Both the position numbers and the translations under genes were made by a program. A DNA stretch of 50,531 nt. It comes from Candidatus Ancillula glyptotermitis. Lineage in GTDB: Bacteria; Actinomycetota; Actinomycetes; Actinomycetales; Bifidobacteriaceae. Shown here one piece after another: positions 26,124-36,680 of the stretch. Location: NCBI GenBank assembly GCA_031268675.1, contig JAIRWY010000019.1:1-50531 (forward strand). The letters are read 5' to 3'. How positions within the stretch are numbered: the first letter of the stretch is position 1; every line of letters begins with the position of its first letter. The notes under the pieces were generated by a model. That model ran no database searches, had not been told where the DNA came from, and worked only from the letters and a program-made list of their open reading frames with translations.

Positions 26124-27092
26124 TTACTTGATGTACCATTTACCGCGCAGTCCATGCATCCAACTTTTTGCAGACATTGCTACTCGACCTGCTGGTTTTA
26201 CCTCTAAAAGTTCAACTTCACTAGATTGTTGTGCAGTACTAAGATCTGTATTTGACTTCAAGCGTGCTTTTAATGCAGTTACTCGTGTGACCTTAGTTAT
26301 TTTTTCATCGTGTTGATCTGCTTCAACTAGTTCAAACCAAGCGCCTGGATTTGGGCTAAATGCATTTATTTTGTGCACAATTTCCTCAACTGGCGCATTC
26401 CAGTAAATTCTAGCATCTTCTTTTTGCAACTTTGCAGCATATTCCACGCCCTCTGTACTACTTTGTTCAGTATACAGACCCTCAATTTTTTCAGAACTTT
26501 CACCTGTATAAAACTTGTTCAGTAATTTTAGTGATGCAACTAATAGATCTCCACCGAGTGATGATAAAGCCACCAGTAGTTCACCAGTAGTTATTTCTTC
26601 ATCAATTTTATACTTCTTCTGTAATAAAATAGGACCTTCATCAAGTTCTTTAGTAATCTTGAAGATTGTAATTCCAGTAGTTGTATCACCGTTTAAGATA
26701 GCTCGTTGAACTGGTGCGGCTCCACGCCACTTTGGTAGTAAAGAATAGTGAAGATTTAGCCAGCCAAGTGGCAATGCATCCAGAACTTCTTGATCTAAAA
26801 TTTCACCATATGCCACAACGAACGCCACATCTGGTGCAAGTCCAATGTCTTTAAGTCTTCTTAATTCCGCAAGTATATCTGACTTGGTGTCTGAAGACTG
26901 TGTATTGCTAGGCGTGATGACGTTCAGACCCAGTTCTTTTGCGCGGACACATACAGGACTAGGTGTTAAAACGCGTTTTCTCCCGAAAGGTGCATCAGGC
27001 TTTGTGAATACAGCAACAATATCTGCAACTTCGTTTAACTTTTCTAGTGGTTCAACTGCAGTACTTGGAGTGCCTGCAAATACAATACGCAT
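26124..27092 (-). CDS. fmt: Methionyl-tRNA formyltransferase
   Basis: The enzyme has 322 residues and formylates Met-tRNAi using 10-formyl-tetrahydrofolate, needed for translation initiation. N-terminal MRIVFAGTPSTAVEPLEKL is typical. The catalytic formyl-transfer region has LHYSLLPKWRGAAPVQRAI, with the Asn/His/Asp signature (NLHYS, then KELDEGPI). The C-terminal OB-like domain starts near IYWNAPVEEIVHKINAFSPNPGAW. The ATG shares its A with the FAS stop codon (TAATG), so it is translated by coupling or re-initiation after fatty acid synthase. No def gene is adjacent. Confidence 0.96.
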   Translation of the reverse strand: MRIVFAGTPSTAVEPLEKLNEVADIVAVFTKPDAPFGRKRVLTPSPVCVRAKELGLNVITPSNTQSSDTKSDILAELRRLKDIGLAPDVAFVVAYGEILDQEVLDALPLGWLNLHYSLLPKWRGAAPVQRAILNGDTTTGITIFKITKELDEGPILLQKKYKIDEEITTGELLVALSSLGGDLLVASLKLLNKFYTGESSEKIEGLYTEQSSTEGVEYAAKLQKEDARIYWNAPVEEIVHKINAFSPNPGAWFELVEADQHDEKITKVTRVTALKARLKSNTDLSTAQQSSEVELLEVKPAGRVAMSAKSWMHGLRGKWYIK

Positions 27093-30000
27093 TAGAAGAG
27101 TTCATACTTTCCACTTGGTGCTAAATGAGAATCTGGACTTAAAAGTAAACCAGCTTCAACTTCATGTGGGTCATAATCACGGCTCTTTTCTTCAAATCGT
27201 CGATGATCAATTGGCTCAAACAACTCCTTTTTACCAACTTGTGCAAGCTCTAGTGACTTTTGAGCAAAACGCAGACGTTCATTAGCGCTTTGTTTCCATT
27301 CATCTGCAATTTGAACACCAAACTCCTTAATAACAGCAGCCTCAAATGCACCTGGATTAACCAACGCAATTAAGCCTGCAACATGTCCAAATCCTAGTGA
27401 AGTTATAAGACCAGCCTTAATTGTCTGGGTGCGGGATAACTCTAATGGTTCTCTTAGCCACACAATTGGCGAATGGTCCTTGAATTCTTCTCCGACACAA
27501 TCAAGTGCGCGATTTGCAGGCAGTTTACCATACCTGAAGATTTGACACAGTCCGCTTACTTGGAAAACTGCAGCCCCACCTTTTGCATGTCCAGTTACTG
27601 TTTTTTGTGAAACAACAAATAGAGGATTGCCAGGCGTTCGTCCAATCGCAGTTGACAATCTTGTGTATAACTCTGACTCGTTCGGATCATTGGCATCTGT
27701 TGAAGTATCATGTTTTGATATGACATTGATATCGTCAGGTGCAACGCTTAACTGCGCCAAGTTTTGAACCAATTTTGAGTTAACACCACCTCTGGCTGCT
27801 CCTAATGCTCCTAAACCTGGTGCGGGAATTGAAGTATGCGCACCATCAGCGAAACTTCTTGCGTAACCAATTATTCCAAAGACTGGTAGTCCAAGTTTTA
27901 GTGCAATATCACCACGAGTTATTAGAACAGTTCCGCCACCTTCAGATTCTACGAATCCTCCGCGTCTTCTGTCATTTGCCCTACTAACAAAACGCTTGTC
28001 AATTCCTTTATCAAGTAGATCCTGAGTTTTTGCGGTTGCATTCATATCTCCAAAACCTGAAATTGATTCAATTGAAATATCATCAATTGCACCTGCAACA
28101 ACAAAATCTGCTTTGCCACAGTCAATTTTATCAACTGCATCTTCAATGGAAACTGCTGCTGTTGCACATGCGCCAACTGGATGTACCATAACGCCGTATC
28201 CACCAACATAACTCTGCATAACATGTGCTGCAATAACATTTGGAAGTGCTTCTTGTAGAATGTCACTAGGCTTATCTTCTCCAAGAAAACCATCAACAAA
28301 TAGCTTTCGCATTGAGTCAGTTCCGCCAATTCCTGTTCCTTGAGTAGATCCAACATCACTTGGATGAACTGCTTGTAGTAATTGGGCTGGTGAGAATCCA
28401 CTTGACAAAAATGCATCAACAGTTGCAACCAAATTCCAAATTGCTAGTCTATCTATACTTTCAAGCATACTTGCTGGAATGCCCCATTTTGCTGGGTCAA
28501 AGTTAGTCGGAAGTTGCCCTCCAACTTTTCTAGTCATAGCTGCTTTACGAGGAACACGAGCTTTTGCACCTGCCAATTTCTTAACTTCCCATTCATCACC
28601 AGCTTGCGAAATATGAGTTTTTTCAGGATCTATTGCAAGATAACTCTCTGCAAGTTCCTTAGTCGGCACAGTAAATGTAATATCTCTGTCTAAGAATACG
28701 GATACATCATTTTGTGTTGACAAGTCCTTGATCCATGCTAAATCATCATTAACATACTCTCTTACACCACAACGGGAAACAACTTCGTCTATAAACTTCT
28801 CGCGTATTTCGCTTTCTGGTACTAGGTTATTATTCTCGTCATACCAACCAGCTGTTGGAGTATCTGACCAGTGGATCAAATTCATCATCCATGCCAATTC
28901 TAGTACACCAGAAGCAGTTAGTTCAAACGAACCATCACTTTGAATTCCATGTTCTGCCTCAAATCTAGTTCTTCCTGAACCCCAAGGTCCCACTTCACCA
29001 ATTCCGACAATAACTCGTAAGTCCTTCAGCGAGGCAGTTAGATTACTCCAGTCTTTGGAGTCAACTTCTGGCAATTTTGAAAGTTTAGGTGTTGGAAGTG
29101 CCTGTACTTTTGTTTCCTCAAGTTCTGCTTTTTCTGGAGTTGTATCAGTGTTTTTTAATGCATCTTCCATAGCTTGGCGTTTAAGTGCAACAAGATTAAT
29201 TTCTCCATCGCCTAAACCGCCAGTCAAGTCAGCATCTAGGGGAGTGGTTTTAGCAGTTTCTCGAGCAGTTGGTGTACAAAGCTTTAACAACTCATCTGCA
29301 ATTTCAAGTGTAGAATATGTTTTAATTCCAACTTTTTCAACTGCATCAACTAGTGGATCATTTCCGCCCATTAGTGAAGTTCCTCGAACCCATCCAATTT
29401 TCGGGTGTGCAAGTGTTACATGTTTTGCCCAGCGTTTTTCAACATTCCACTTCTTGACAATTGCATCAAATGCTGCTTTTACTTCACCATATGCACCATC
29501 GCCTCCAAAAATACCTCTATTTGGTGAGCCAGGTAAAACTACATGCATTTTGTGAGCGATATCGGTTTCAATACCAATTTTACTCAACTGCGCAATCATT
29601 CTCTCAACTGACCACAATAGTAATCTAGTCTCCATTTCTGCCTCTGAACCAGCATCTGCAAGTGTTCCCATAACTTTAGGTGCGGCAAATGGAAAGAAAA
29701 GATCTGGAACTAGCGCAGGCTTTATTAACTTAGTTGTTGCACCAATACTCTCTTTTTGCTCTTGTCCAATCCATGATATAAATGCATCAACATCGCGATA
29801 ACTACTCAAATTGGCAGGCACTAACCATAATTTAGCATTTACATTTGCATGTGTTCTATATAGTTTCTTCGCATATTCTAGTCGTTTGGCATCAATATTA
29901 GATGCAGTAATTACAACATGTGCACCGCTAGCCAATAGTTTTCCTGCAATGGCTCCAGCAATGGAATTAGGTGCAGCACCTGTAATAACAGCAACCTTTC

Positions 30001-33000
30001 CTTGCATTTGCAAATCAATGACTTCATCAACTTTTGTTTTAAGTGCAGATGCGGCAATTTTCTTGAAAACACTAGCTAAAGAACTATCACGGTTTTTAGC
30101 TGCTTTTGACGCATACCATAAAGCAATCGTGTTAATATCCTTGCCTAATCCAATGAATGCTCTTTCTAAATCAAGTTCACCAACTTCTTTAGAATTAAGT
30201 CCGTATGTGTAAATGCGTGCCAAATCTTCTTTTGCACTTGCCCATCGGTCATCAAATAATACAACCTGTTTAGCACTGAACTTCGGAGAAACTCGTTTAG
30301 TCCAATCTTGCCCCAATTCGGCAGCAACGGCATCAATTACAACTTGGTTTTCTGCATCTGCATTATCAGCAATTTCAGTAGTTTGTGCAAGCCCAAGTTG
30401 ATCCAACACGCCTTTGGCCATAGTTGCTAGAACACCTTTATTTCCAGTAATTGATTCGGCAAGTTCATTTAATGCTGCAGAATCTACAACATTTGCACTT
30501 CCAGTACCCCCAGTAGAACTATTAAGAGATACTTGAACACCTCTCCTAGCTGCAATTTGCATAACTGCTGCATCAATCAATGCATCAACATCTGTAGCAG
30601 ATGAGAGTGCTAAAGGTGAAAGAGTTGCTAAATCACCTTGTCGCATAGACGTGCCTTCGCGTGTTCCTAATATAATTTCAGCAGTGACAAAATCAACCCA
30701 ATTCTTCCCTAGGTGCCAATTTTCTTCTACACGGCTTGCGATCTTGGTTTGTTTTACTCCAGTAGCTCCGAAGAGTTTTCTAATATTGGCACGGAATATC
30801 TCACCAAGTATTGGACCGAATGCTTTATAGTTATGCGCTAATTTATCAACTGTATTATAAAGCGTGGAAACTGGTGCCTCCGCAGCAGAATCTATGGTTG
30901 CTAAGCCTAATTCTGCGGACATATCCATCAACAACTGATTTCTACGGCTTGAAACTCCATTTGTTAATGTTTCTGCAGTATCATTAGGGTCTATTTGCTC
31001 TGGATTGATCTTATTGCTGTATGCAAAGAGTACTTTAATTGCATCCGATGCCTTAAATCTTTCATCAGGAGTACTTTCATTGTTGTTTACACCTGATGGT
31101 GCAGCCGTTTGGATTTGTTGAACAGTATTTGCTACCTCAGATACTACATTTTGAGCACCTGCAGTAATACTTTGAGTGTTAGATACTGAACTATTTTCCG
31201 CTTGAACTGGTGCAGATGTAGTTATTTCAGGTGTATCTTGAAATTCAAATGTAGGAATTGGATCATCATCAGTTAAATATATACGCGCAAAATCTCTCTG
31301 AACATTGTATACAACTACATTTTGCGCAGAAAATTCTGGAAGTTGTAATGTTTTTGTTGCTAGACCAGTAAGTGTTGGTTGATCTTTTAGTCCAATTTCA
31401 ACGAACTGTTCAATCCCTAAACCACCTTGTGTAGTTGGTGTGAACATGATTTTTTGAGTTTCAATCCAACGTACAGGACTTGCGAACTGCCAACATAATA
31501 ATTCAATAAGTAGAAGCCTTCCTAACACCTTCTTATCAATTGCAGCCTGTGCCCATGCATCACTAGTGGCAAGAATATCACGCAGAGGCTCAGATGGAAC
31601 AACATCTAAAATGGATTTTGCAAAATCGTATGTAAACTCAAATGGACGAGCTACTAGATTTGGAATATATCTACCAACTAGTATGTCAAAATCAATTTCT
31701 TCGGGCAGTAGTTCTTGCAGTTTCTTTCTAAAATCGGGAACACCATTTTGAAGAACACTTGAATGGAATGGAACATCAATTCCAGGAATCTCCATATATG
31801 CTCCGCGCCCCCCGTATGCTTTAACCCGCTCGCTGACATCTTTTTTAAGTGCATTTAGCCCAGAAATAGTTCCAGTAACTGCATATTGTGCACCAGCTAA
31901 ATTATAGTTAACAATTTCTAGGAACTCGCCACTTTCTTGAGCAATAGACGCAACATAGTCTTTTACTTTTGCGTCAGTTATACCAAACTGGTTCGGTCGT
32001 AATGCAGCCATTTTATAATTTGAACGCCCATTTGCATCTCTTGAAACCAAATTATGCATTGTGCATCCACGAGCAAAAACTAATTCAATAACATTTTCTA
32101 ACGAGATAGTGTTCGCGTAACTTGAAAGTGCAATATACTCACCTAGTGAGTGACCAGCGAAATAACTCTTCTCAATTGCGATTTTCGCCTCTCTCATTCT
32201 AGCGGTTTGTGCAAAGCCTAGTATAGTCAGTGCAACTTGTGTAAACTGAGTTAAGTTTATTAAACCATCTGGATGAAAATATTTAACCTTGTCAATAACT
32301 ATTTCAGTTGGATTATCGCGAACAATTGCTTTTATAGAGAAGCCAAGAACTTCCCTTGTATGCTTATCTGCTCGTTCCCAAACTTCTTTAGATGCATTTG
32401 ATGCGGATATTTCATCAAGTCCCATACCTTTTTGCTGAATACCTTGACCTGGATAACAATATGCTGTAGATGTTGGCTCAATAGAAGCAGTAAATCTAGC
32501 TGCAAGTGTATCACCAATTTTTGCAATAACTTCAACAATTAAACCACCACCAACAATTGCATTTGTTCTGTATGCACTCAGTTGTACTTCATCTTCAAGA
32601 TTAGTTGGAGAATACCATTGAGCTGTCCACCCAGAAATTTTTAGACCAGGACTATTCTTGTACTTTGCACTAATAAGGTGTTGTGCAACAGCAGAAAGCC
32701 ACATACCATGTACAATTGGACCAGGTAATTCTGCAATATTAGCAATATTAACTGATGTATGAATTGGATTATAATCACCAGAAACTACAGCAAACGGAGT
32801 CATATTTGCTGGTGCCTTAACTGTTACTTGTCTTAGTAGGCGACGAGAAATTGTAATAATTTGAGACTGGGTAAACTTACCTCCTGCCTCATCTGGTGGT
32901 GTTGGAATATTTATTCCAGAAATACGTCCTTGTATTGCAAAACGCTCGCGGAATGTAATTGCTAGTGATTCATCTTCTGAAGGATTAGCAGAATCTCTAA

Positions 33001-36000
33001 TAGTAACCGCAACTCTCACATCAACAATGCGCCCAGATGTGGACTCTTTGAGTTCTTGCGCCCAAGCATATGCTCGAAGTTTTTTGCCAACTAACTGTTC
33101 TAGTGGAATAACCATATTGATGGTATGATCTAAGTGAACAGCTTTCAAAAGGCCTTCAATAACTGGATAGTCATCTTTTATAGCTGACCCTAGTGCTGCA
33201 TAAATTGGTGGCCAACAAGTGCCTAAAAGTGCATCAGGAACTATAGTTGTCCTCTCGTATGCATCCCATTCACCTCGTTGTAGTTCATTAGTTAATGCTT
33301 CACCAGTTACTAAACCATGGCTGATTCCTAAATCTAGTGTTGCAGTAAAGTCAAATTTTGCTCTATTGAAGACTGGTTTATCAAAACGAACACCTCCAAT
33401 GATATTTTCAGTAACTGGTTCCATTATCGGCAGTTCTTTGACAAAATCTCCAGATGTCATTTTAGATCCTACGCCAGCAGTAGCAGCCAAAAGTGCATGC
33501 ATTTTTTCTGGTAATCTGTCTTCGTCCACAATTGGACACGCTCCATCATACGAACTGAACGGTATTATAATAGGAATTACCAATTCTCGGACTGCATGGA
33601 ATTTATACGGATCTGCATCTTTATCCCAGTATGTGTCTGCCTTTACAACTAAATCAAATATATCCGCTAACTTGTTTGGTATTTTTCTGATTTCGTATTC
33701 ATCAGCACCTAAAATATACGCAGGATTTGGCATAAGATGGTTTGTCCAAGATATGTGCTTTGACTGTTTTATGAAGTCTATAAGATTTTCCGCTCTCTGT
33801 AGTCTGGAAAATGTCGCAGGAAAACTTGTATTAGAACTAGAGAGTCTCTTTACAACTGCATTTTCAAAACGCTCAAGAAGATCAGCAACTGGTTCGTTAA
33901 TACGGTCAATTCCAGCAACAGAAACAGGTCCAGGTATAATTCTACATTCTGATGCTTTATAGCGCGAATCTTGACTTTGCCACAGAGAATCAGAACCCCA
34001 CCACTTGAATAGCTCATTGTCTATACATGGAATAAAAGGTACTGGTTTTGGATGCTTTCTGCATAATTCTATGAACCACATTTCATCAACTGTTGTAACA
34101 AATGTAGTTTCAATTGCTTGATAGTTTGTTTTTAAGCGAGAAATAGCACCTTCATAGTCTAGCACATTATTCTTATCAAAAAGACTATCTATACTAGCAA
34201 AAAGAGATATAAAGTCTCCACTATCCTTGTCAATAATACGAGCTTCTACTCGTTGTAATAGGTCATAAAAGCGATCTACCCATGATTCTTCTGGATCTTT
34301 TTGTCCTGGTAAGAAGCATAGATCTGCAAATCGTTGGACAAATTCAAGATATGTCATCTTATCAATATCTCCGAAGTACTTCTTTGCAGTTTTATTAAGA
34401 GTTTCAATAATTTTTTCTCGTTCAGTAGTAAGCAACTCTGGATTGTCACTAACCTCTAAAATCAGACGTGCACAAGCAGCGGAATCATTATCAATCTCAT
34501 AAATATCTGCGCGCAAATGACTTAAACTAGAGGTCATTCCACCTTTGGACTTCTTTTCTCCAACCCATCCATTATTATCATCAATACTAATCCCCTCAGT
34601 TTTTAGAAGAAGTTCTTTAATTTCGGGTGTTGTATATGCTTCTTTAGTTGTCATGGCTGCTGTACCAACAAGTACACCATCAACGGGCATTTTCACTAAG
34701 CGGTATTTCAAAGCCCAATCACCAGAAATATAATCTGCTGCGCGACTTGGAGCACCAATTCCGCCACCAACGCATAAAACAACATTCTCAGTACGGCGTA
34801 TATCTGCATACGTTGCTAGTAGTAAATCGTCCAAATTTTCCCACGAATGATGTCCTCCAGCATGTCCATCTTCAACCTGCATAATTACATCATATTCTGG
34901 AACTGCCTTTGCTATACGTAGTACTTGATGAATTTGGTCAGTTGTACCAGGCTTAAAAGCAATATAGGGAAAACCTTCATCAGTTAATGTTTTTACAAGT
35001 TTGACTGCTTCTTCAAACTCTGGAATTCCTGCAGTTATTACAACTCCGTCAATTGGCGCACCAGCCATGCGTGCTTTACTAACTATTTTTGAAACACCGA
35101 ACTGTAAATTCCACAAGTAGCGATCCAAAAACATGGAATTGAATTGAACTGCGCGCCCTTTTTCTAGTAAATCTTGCAACTTCGTGATATTGTTGTTGAA
35201 TACATCTGCAGTAACTTGTCCACCACCTGCGAGTTCCGCCCAATAACCTGCATTTGCTGCTGCTGCAACAATTTCAGGGTCAACTGTGGTTGGAGTCATG
35301 CCTGCTAGCATAATTGGAGAGCGACCAGTTAGTCTGGAGAATGCTGTATCTACAACTAGTTTACCATTTGGCAGTGTTAAAACTTCTGGATTGTACTTCT
35401 CATAACTTTCATCAACCTGTGGAGTGAAACCAGCAGATAGTATATTCTGGAGCGAACTTGCACTACCTGCAGAAACAATTCCTATATTTGAACCTTGAAC
35501 CAGATTTCTTGTGATGTTGGTCATCACAGTTCCAGGACCTAAATCAATGAAATATTTTACTCCAGCATCTAATGCAGTATGCACAATAGTTACCCAATCA
35601 ACTGGATCGACTAGTACATCAGCTGCCAATTTTGATGCTAATTCTACGTCAATTTTACATTTTTTGGCAGCGTTTTCAATGAATTCAATTTTATCAGATA
35701 GAAGTAATGAATGAAATGGGGCAGATACATCTAAAAATTCGGTTTGTATTTCTAGCGGAGCACCACCACTTAACTTCGCTTTATAGCGTTCTTGGGATTT
35801 ATGAGCCATTTTTTCTAAAACAGACGACAGATTTTTCAGATCTTTTGGAGAACCAGATATAATTAAATGCCGCTCGCTATTTTTCACTGCAACTTGCATA
35901 GATTCTTGAATTGATCCAGTTGCAACTGTTTTGTTAATAGCTTCTTGAACAAGACTCTTGGTTGCACCTTTTACCGACAACATAGCGGTTGCACCATCTG

Positions 36001-36541
36001 ATGAATATATACTAAGTGAAGCAGATTGTAGAGTTGCTGCAGCACCAATTAGTTGTGCAATTGCGAATATTTGTGCAACTTCATCAAGGTGATCATCTCC
36101 TAGTTTTTCAATTATTTTAGTAATTTCTACACCTAAAACACCTTGTGAATGCCCAATTGAAATAGTTGCAGGTGATTTTTGAAAATCAAAACTAGAAATA
36201 AAAGTACGAAGTAGCGCATATTGTGCAAGTAGAATTCCAGGCAATGATATATATGCATTTGAATCCTTGTGCATATTATTCGGTTGCGACGCAAAGTAGT
36301 CTACGGTATCTGGCATTGCAACAACTAAATCATCGCGAACTGGTTCGCAAATAGCTGCCATTTTATCAACAATGGTATGTAAATCTTCACCAACTTTGCC
36401 TACTGCAAATTCAGCCAAAACGTCGCGCCAAGCAACACCTTGTCCTCCGAAAATTAACGCATACTTTTCATTAGCAAGTTCATCTACAAAATTACCGTAA
36501 CGATTCTCATAATTATGGCTCATTCTCATTCCTTTTTCCAT
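27092..36541 (-). CDS. fas: Type I fatty acid synthase, single chain
   Basis: A 3,149-residue multifunctional enzyme for de novo fatty acid synthesis, the size found in Bifidobacterium and mycobacterial FAS-I. Domains in order: acetyltransferase (GHSQG, Ser 132); FMN enoyl reductase (RSPIMLAGMTPTT near 410, GGGIGAPSRAADYI later); hot-dog dehydratase (GDYNPIH near 1257); malonyl/palmitoyl transferase (GHSLGEY, Ser 1465); acyl carrier domain (NGVSSRRNQ, likely phosphopantetheine Ser 1864); ketoreductase (ITGAAPNSIAG near 2185); ketosynthase (GACATA, Cys 2792, plus HDTSTDANDPNE and TVTGHAKGG). All key residues are present. No phosphopantetheinyl transferase domain or adjacent acpS is seen. The first ATG lies at the predicted transcription start; ATGs 5 and 7 follow AAAAAGGA and could also be used. 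It overlaps fmt by one base. Confidence 0.97.
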   Translation of the reverse strand: MEKGMRMSHNYENRYGNFVDELANEKYALIFGGQGVAWRDVLAEFAVGKVGEDLHTIVDKMAAICEPVRDDLVVAMPDTVDYFASQPNNMHKDSNAYISLPGILLAQYALLRTFISSFDFQKSPATISIGHSQGVLGVEITKIIEKLGDDHLDEVAQIFAIAQLIGAAATLQSASLSIYSSDGATAMLSVKGATKSLVQEAINKTVATGSIQESMQVAVKNSERHLIISGSPKDLKNLSSVLEKMAHKSQERYKAKLSGGAPLEIQTEFLDVSAPFHSLLLSDKIEFIENAAKKCKIDVELASKLAADVLVDPVDWVTIVHTALDAGVKYFIDLGPGTVMTNITRNLVQGSNIGIVSAGSASSLQNILSAGFTPQVDESYEKYNPEVLTLPNGKLVVDTAFSRLTGRSPIMLAGMTPTTVDPEIVAAAANAGYWAELAGGGQVTADVFNNNITKLQDLLEKGRAVQFNSMFLDRYLWNLQFGVSKIVSKARMAGAPIDGVVITAGIPEFEEAVKLVKTLTDEGFPYIAFKPGTTDQIHQVLRIAKAVPEYDVIMQVEDGHAGGHHSWENLDDLLLATYADIRRTENVVLCVGGGIGAPSRAADYISGDWALKYRLVKMPVDGVLVGTAAMTTKEAYTTPEIKELLLKTEGISIDDNNGWVGEKKSKGGMTSSLSHLRADIYEIDNDSAACARLILEVSDNPELLTTEREKIIETLNKTAKKYFGDIDKMTYLEFVQRFADLCFLPGQKDPEESWVDRFYDLLQRVEARIIDKDSGDFISLFASIDSLFDKNNVLDYEGAISRLKTNYQAIETTFVTTVDEMWFIELCRKHPKPVPFIPCIDNELFKWWGSDSLWQSQDSRYKASECRIIPGPVSVAGIDRINEPVADLLERFENAVVKRLSSSNTSFPATFSRLQRAENLIDFIKQSKHISWTNHLMPNPAYILGADEYEIRKIPNKLADIFDLVVKADTYWDKDADPYKFHAVRELVIPIIIPFSSYDGACPIVDEDRLPEKMHALLAATAGVGSKMTSGDFVKELPIMEPVTENIIGGVRFDKPVFNRAKFDFTATLDLGISHGLVTGEALTNELQRGEWDAYERTTIVPDALLGTCWPPIYAALGSAIKDDYPVIEGLLKAVHLDHTINMVIPLEQLVGKKLRAYAWAQELKESTSGRIVDVRVAVTIRDSANPSEDESLAITFRERFAIQGRISGINIPTPPDEAGGKFTQSQIITISRRLLRQVTVKAPANMTPFAVVSGDYNPIHTSVNIANIAELPGPIVHGMWLSAVAQHLISAKYKNSPGLKISGWTAQWYSPTNLEDEVQLSAYRTNAIVGGGLIVEVIAKIGDTLAARFTASIEPTSTAYCYPGQGIQQKGMGLDEISASNASKEVWERADKHTREVLGFSIKAIVRDNPTEIVIDKVKYFHPDGLINLTQFTQVALTILGFAQTARMREAKIAIEKSYFAGHSLGEYIALSSYANTISLENVIELVFARGCTMHNLVSRDANGRSNYKMAALRPNQFGITDAKVKDYVASIAQESGEFLEIVNYNLAGAQYAVTGTISGLNALKKDVSERVKAYGGRGAYMEIPGIDVPFHSSVLQNGVPDFRKKLQELLPEEIDFDILVGRYIPNLVARPFEFTYDFAKSILDVVPSEPLRDILATSDAWAQAAIDKKVLGRLLLIELLCWQFASPVRWIETQKIMFTPTTQGGLGIEQFVEIGLKDQPTLTGLATKTLQLPEFSAQNVVVYNVQRDFARIYLTDDDPIPTFEFQDTPEITTSAPVQAENSSVSNTQSITAGAQNVVSEVANTVQQIQTAAPSGVNNNESTPDERFKASDAIKVLFAYSNKINPEQIDPNDTAETLTNGVSSRRNQLLMDMSAELGLATIDSAAEAPVSTLYNTVDKLAHNYKAFGPILGEIFRANIRKLFGATGVKQTKIASRVEENWHLGKNWVDFVTAEIILGTREGTSMRQGDLATLSPLALSSATDVDALIDAAVMQIAARRGVQVSLNSSTGGTGSANVVDSAALNELAESITGNKGVLATMAKGVLDQLGLAQTTEIADNADAENQVVIDAVAAELGQDWTKRVSPKFSAKQVVLFDDRWASAKEDLARIYTYGLNSKEVGELDLERAFIGLGKDINTIALWYASKAAKNRDSSLASVFKKIAASALKTKVDEVIDLQMQGKVAVITGAAPNSIAGAIAGKLLASGAHVVITASNIDAKRLEYAKKLYRTHANVNAKLWLVPANLSSYRDVDAFISWIGQEQKESIGATTKLIKPALVPDLFFPFAAPKVMGTLADAGSEAEMETRLLLWSVERMIAQLSKIGIETDIAHKMHVVLPGSPNRGIFGGDGAYGEVKAAFDAIVKKWNVEKRWAKHVTLAHPKIGWVRGTSLMGGNDPLVDAVEKVGIKTYSTLEIADELLKLCTPTARETAKTTPLDADLTGGLGDGEINLVALKRQAMEDALKNTDTTPEKAELEETKVQALPTPKLSKLPEVDSKDWSNLTASLKDLRVIVGIGEVGPWGSGRTRFEAEHGIQSDGSFELTASGVLELAWMMNLIHWSDTPTAGWYDENNNLVPESEIREKFIDEVVSRCGVREYVNDDLAWIKDLSTQNDVSVFLDRDITFTVPTKELAESYLAIDPEKTHISQAGDEWEVKKLAGAKARVPRKAAMTRKVGGQLPTNFDPAKWGIPASMLESIDRLAIWNLVATVDAFLSSGFSPAQLLQAVHPSDVGSTQGTGIGGTDSMRKLFVDGFLGEDKPSDILQEALPNVIAAHVMQSYVGGYGVMVHPVGACATAAVSIEDAVDKIDCGKADFVVAGAIDDISIESISGFGDMNATAKTQDLLDKGIDKRFVSRANDRRRGGFVESEGGGTVLITRGDIALKLGLPVFGIIGYARSFADGAHTSIPAPGLGALGAARGGVNSKLVQNLAQLSVAPDDINVISKHDTSTDANDPNESELYTRLSTAIGRTPGNPLFVVSQKTVTGHAKGGAAVFQVSGLCQIFRYGKLPANRALDCVGEEFKDHSPIVWLREPLELSRTQTIKAGLITSLGFGHVAGLIALVNPGAFEAAVIKEFGVQIADEWKQSANERLRFAQKSLELAQVGKKELFEPIDHRRFEEKSRDYDPHEVEAGLLLSPDSHLAPSGKYELF

Positions 36542-36548
36542 TCTTTAT

Positions 36549-36554
36549 ATTATA
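36549..36554 (-). promoter_or_regulatory. FAS extended -10
   Basis: On the minus strand TATGGTATAAT, hexamer 36554-36549, no good -35. The first FAS ATG lies 8 bases downstream of the hexamer. Confidence 0.7.
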
Positions 36555-36639
36555 CCATAGTTTTTCGTTTTGTATTATGATTTTGTATTTTTATGGTTAA
36601 CTATTTACTTTTTTGTAGTTTTTCTTGAGCTAAAAAATA

Positions 36640-36680
36640 AAACCCCCCTATTTATTATATCAAATAAACAGGGGGATTTT
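36640..36680 (-). terminator. Strong intrinsic terminator, possibly bidirectional
   Basis: On the minus strand AAAATCCCCCTGTTTATT pairs with AATAAATAGGGGGGTTTT across a short loop, followed by ATTTTTT. No complete gene ends into it. It closes the minus-strand transcription unit starting near 36946 and insulates the FAS promoter. Confidence 0.9.

Noticed and set aside
28042-35884. Many plus- and minus-strand frames of 60-250 codons inside the FAS gene
   Set aside because: They are shadows of the FAS frame: no ribosome sites, low-complexity Ser/Leu-rich products and no recognisable motifs.
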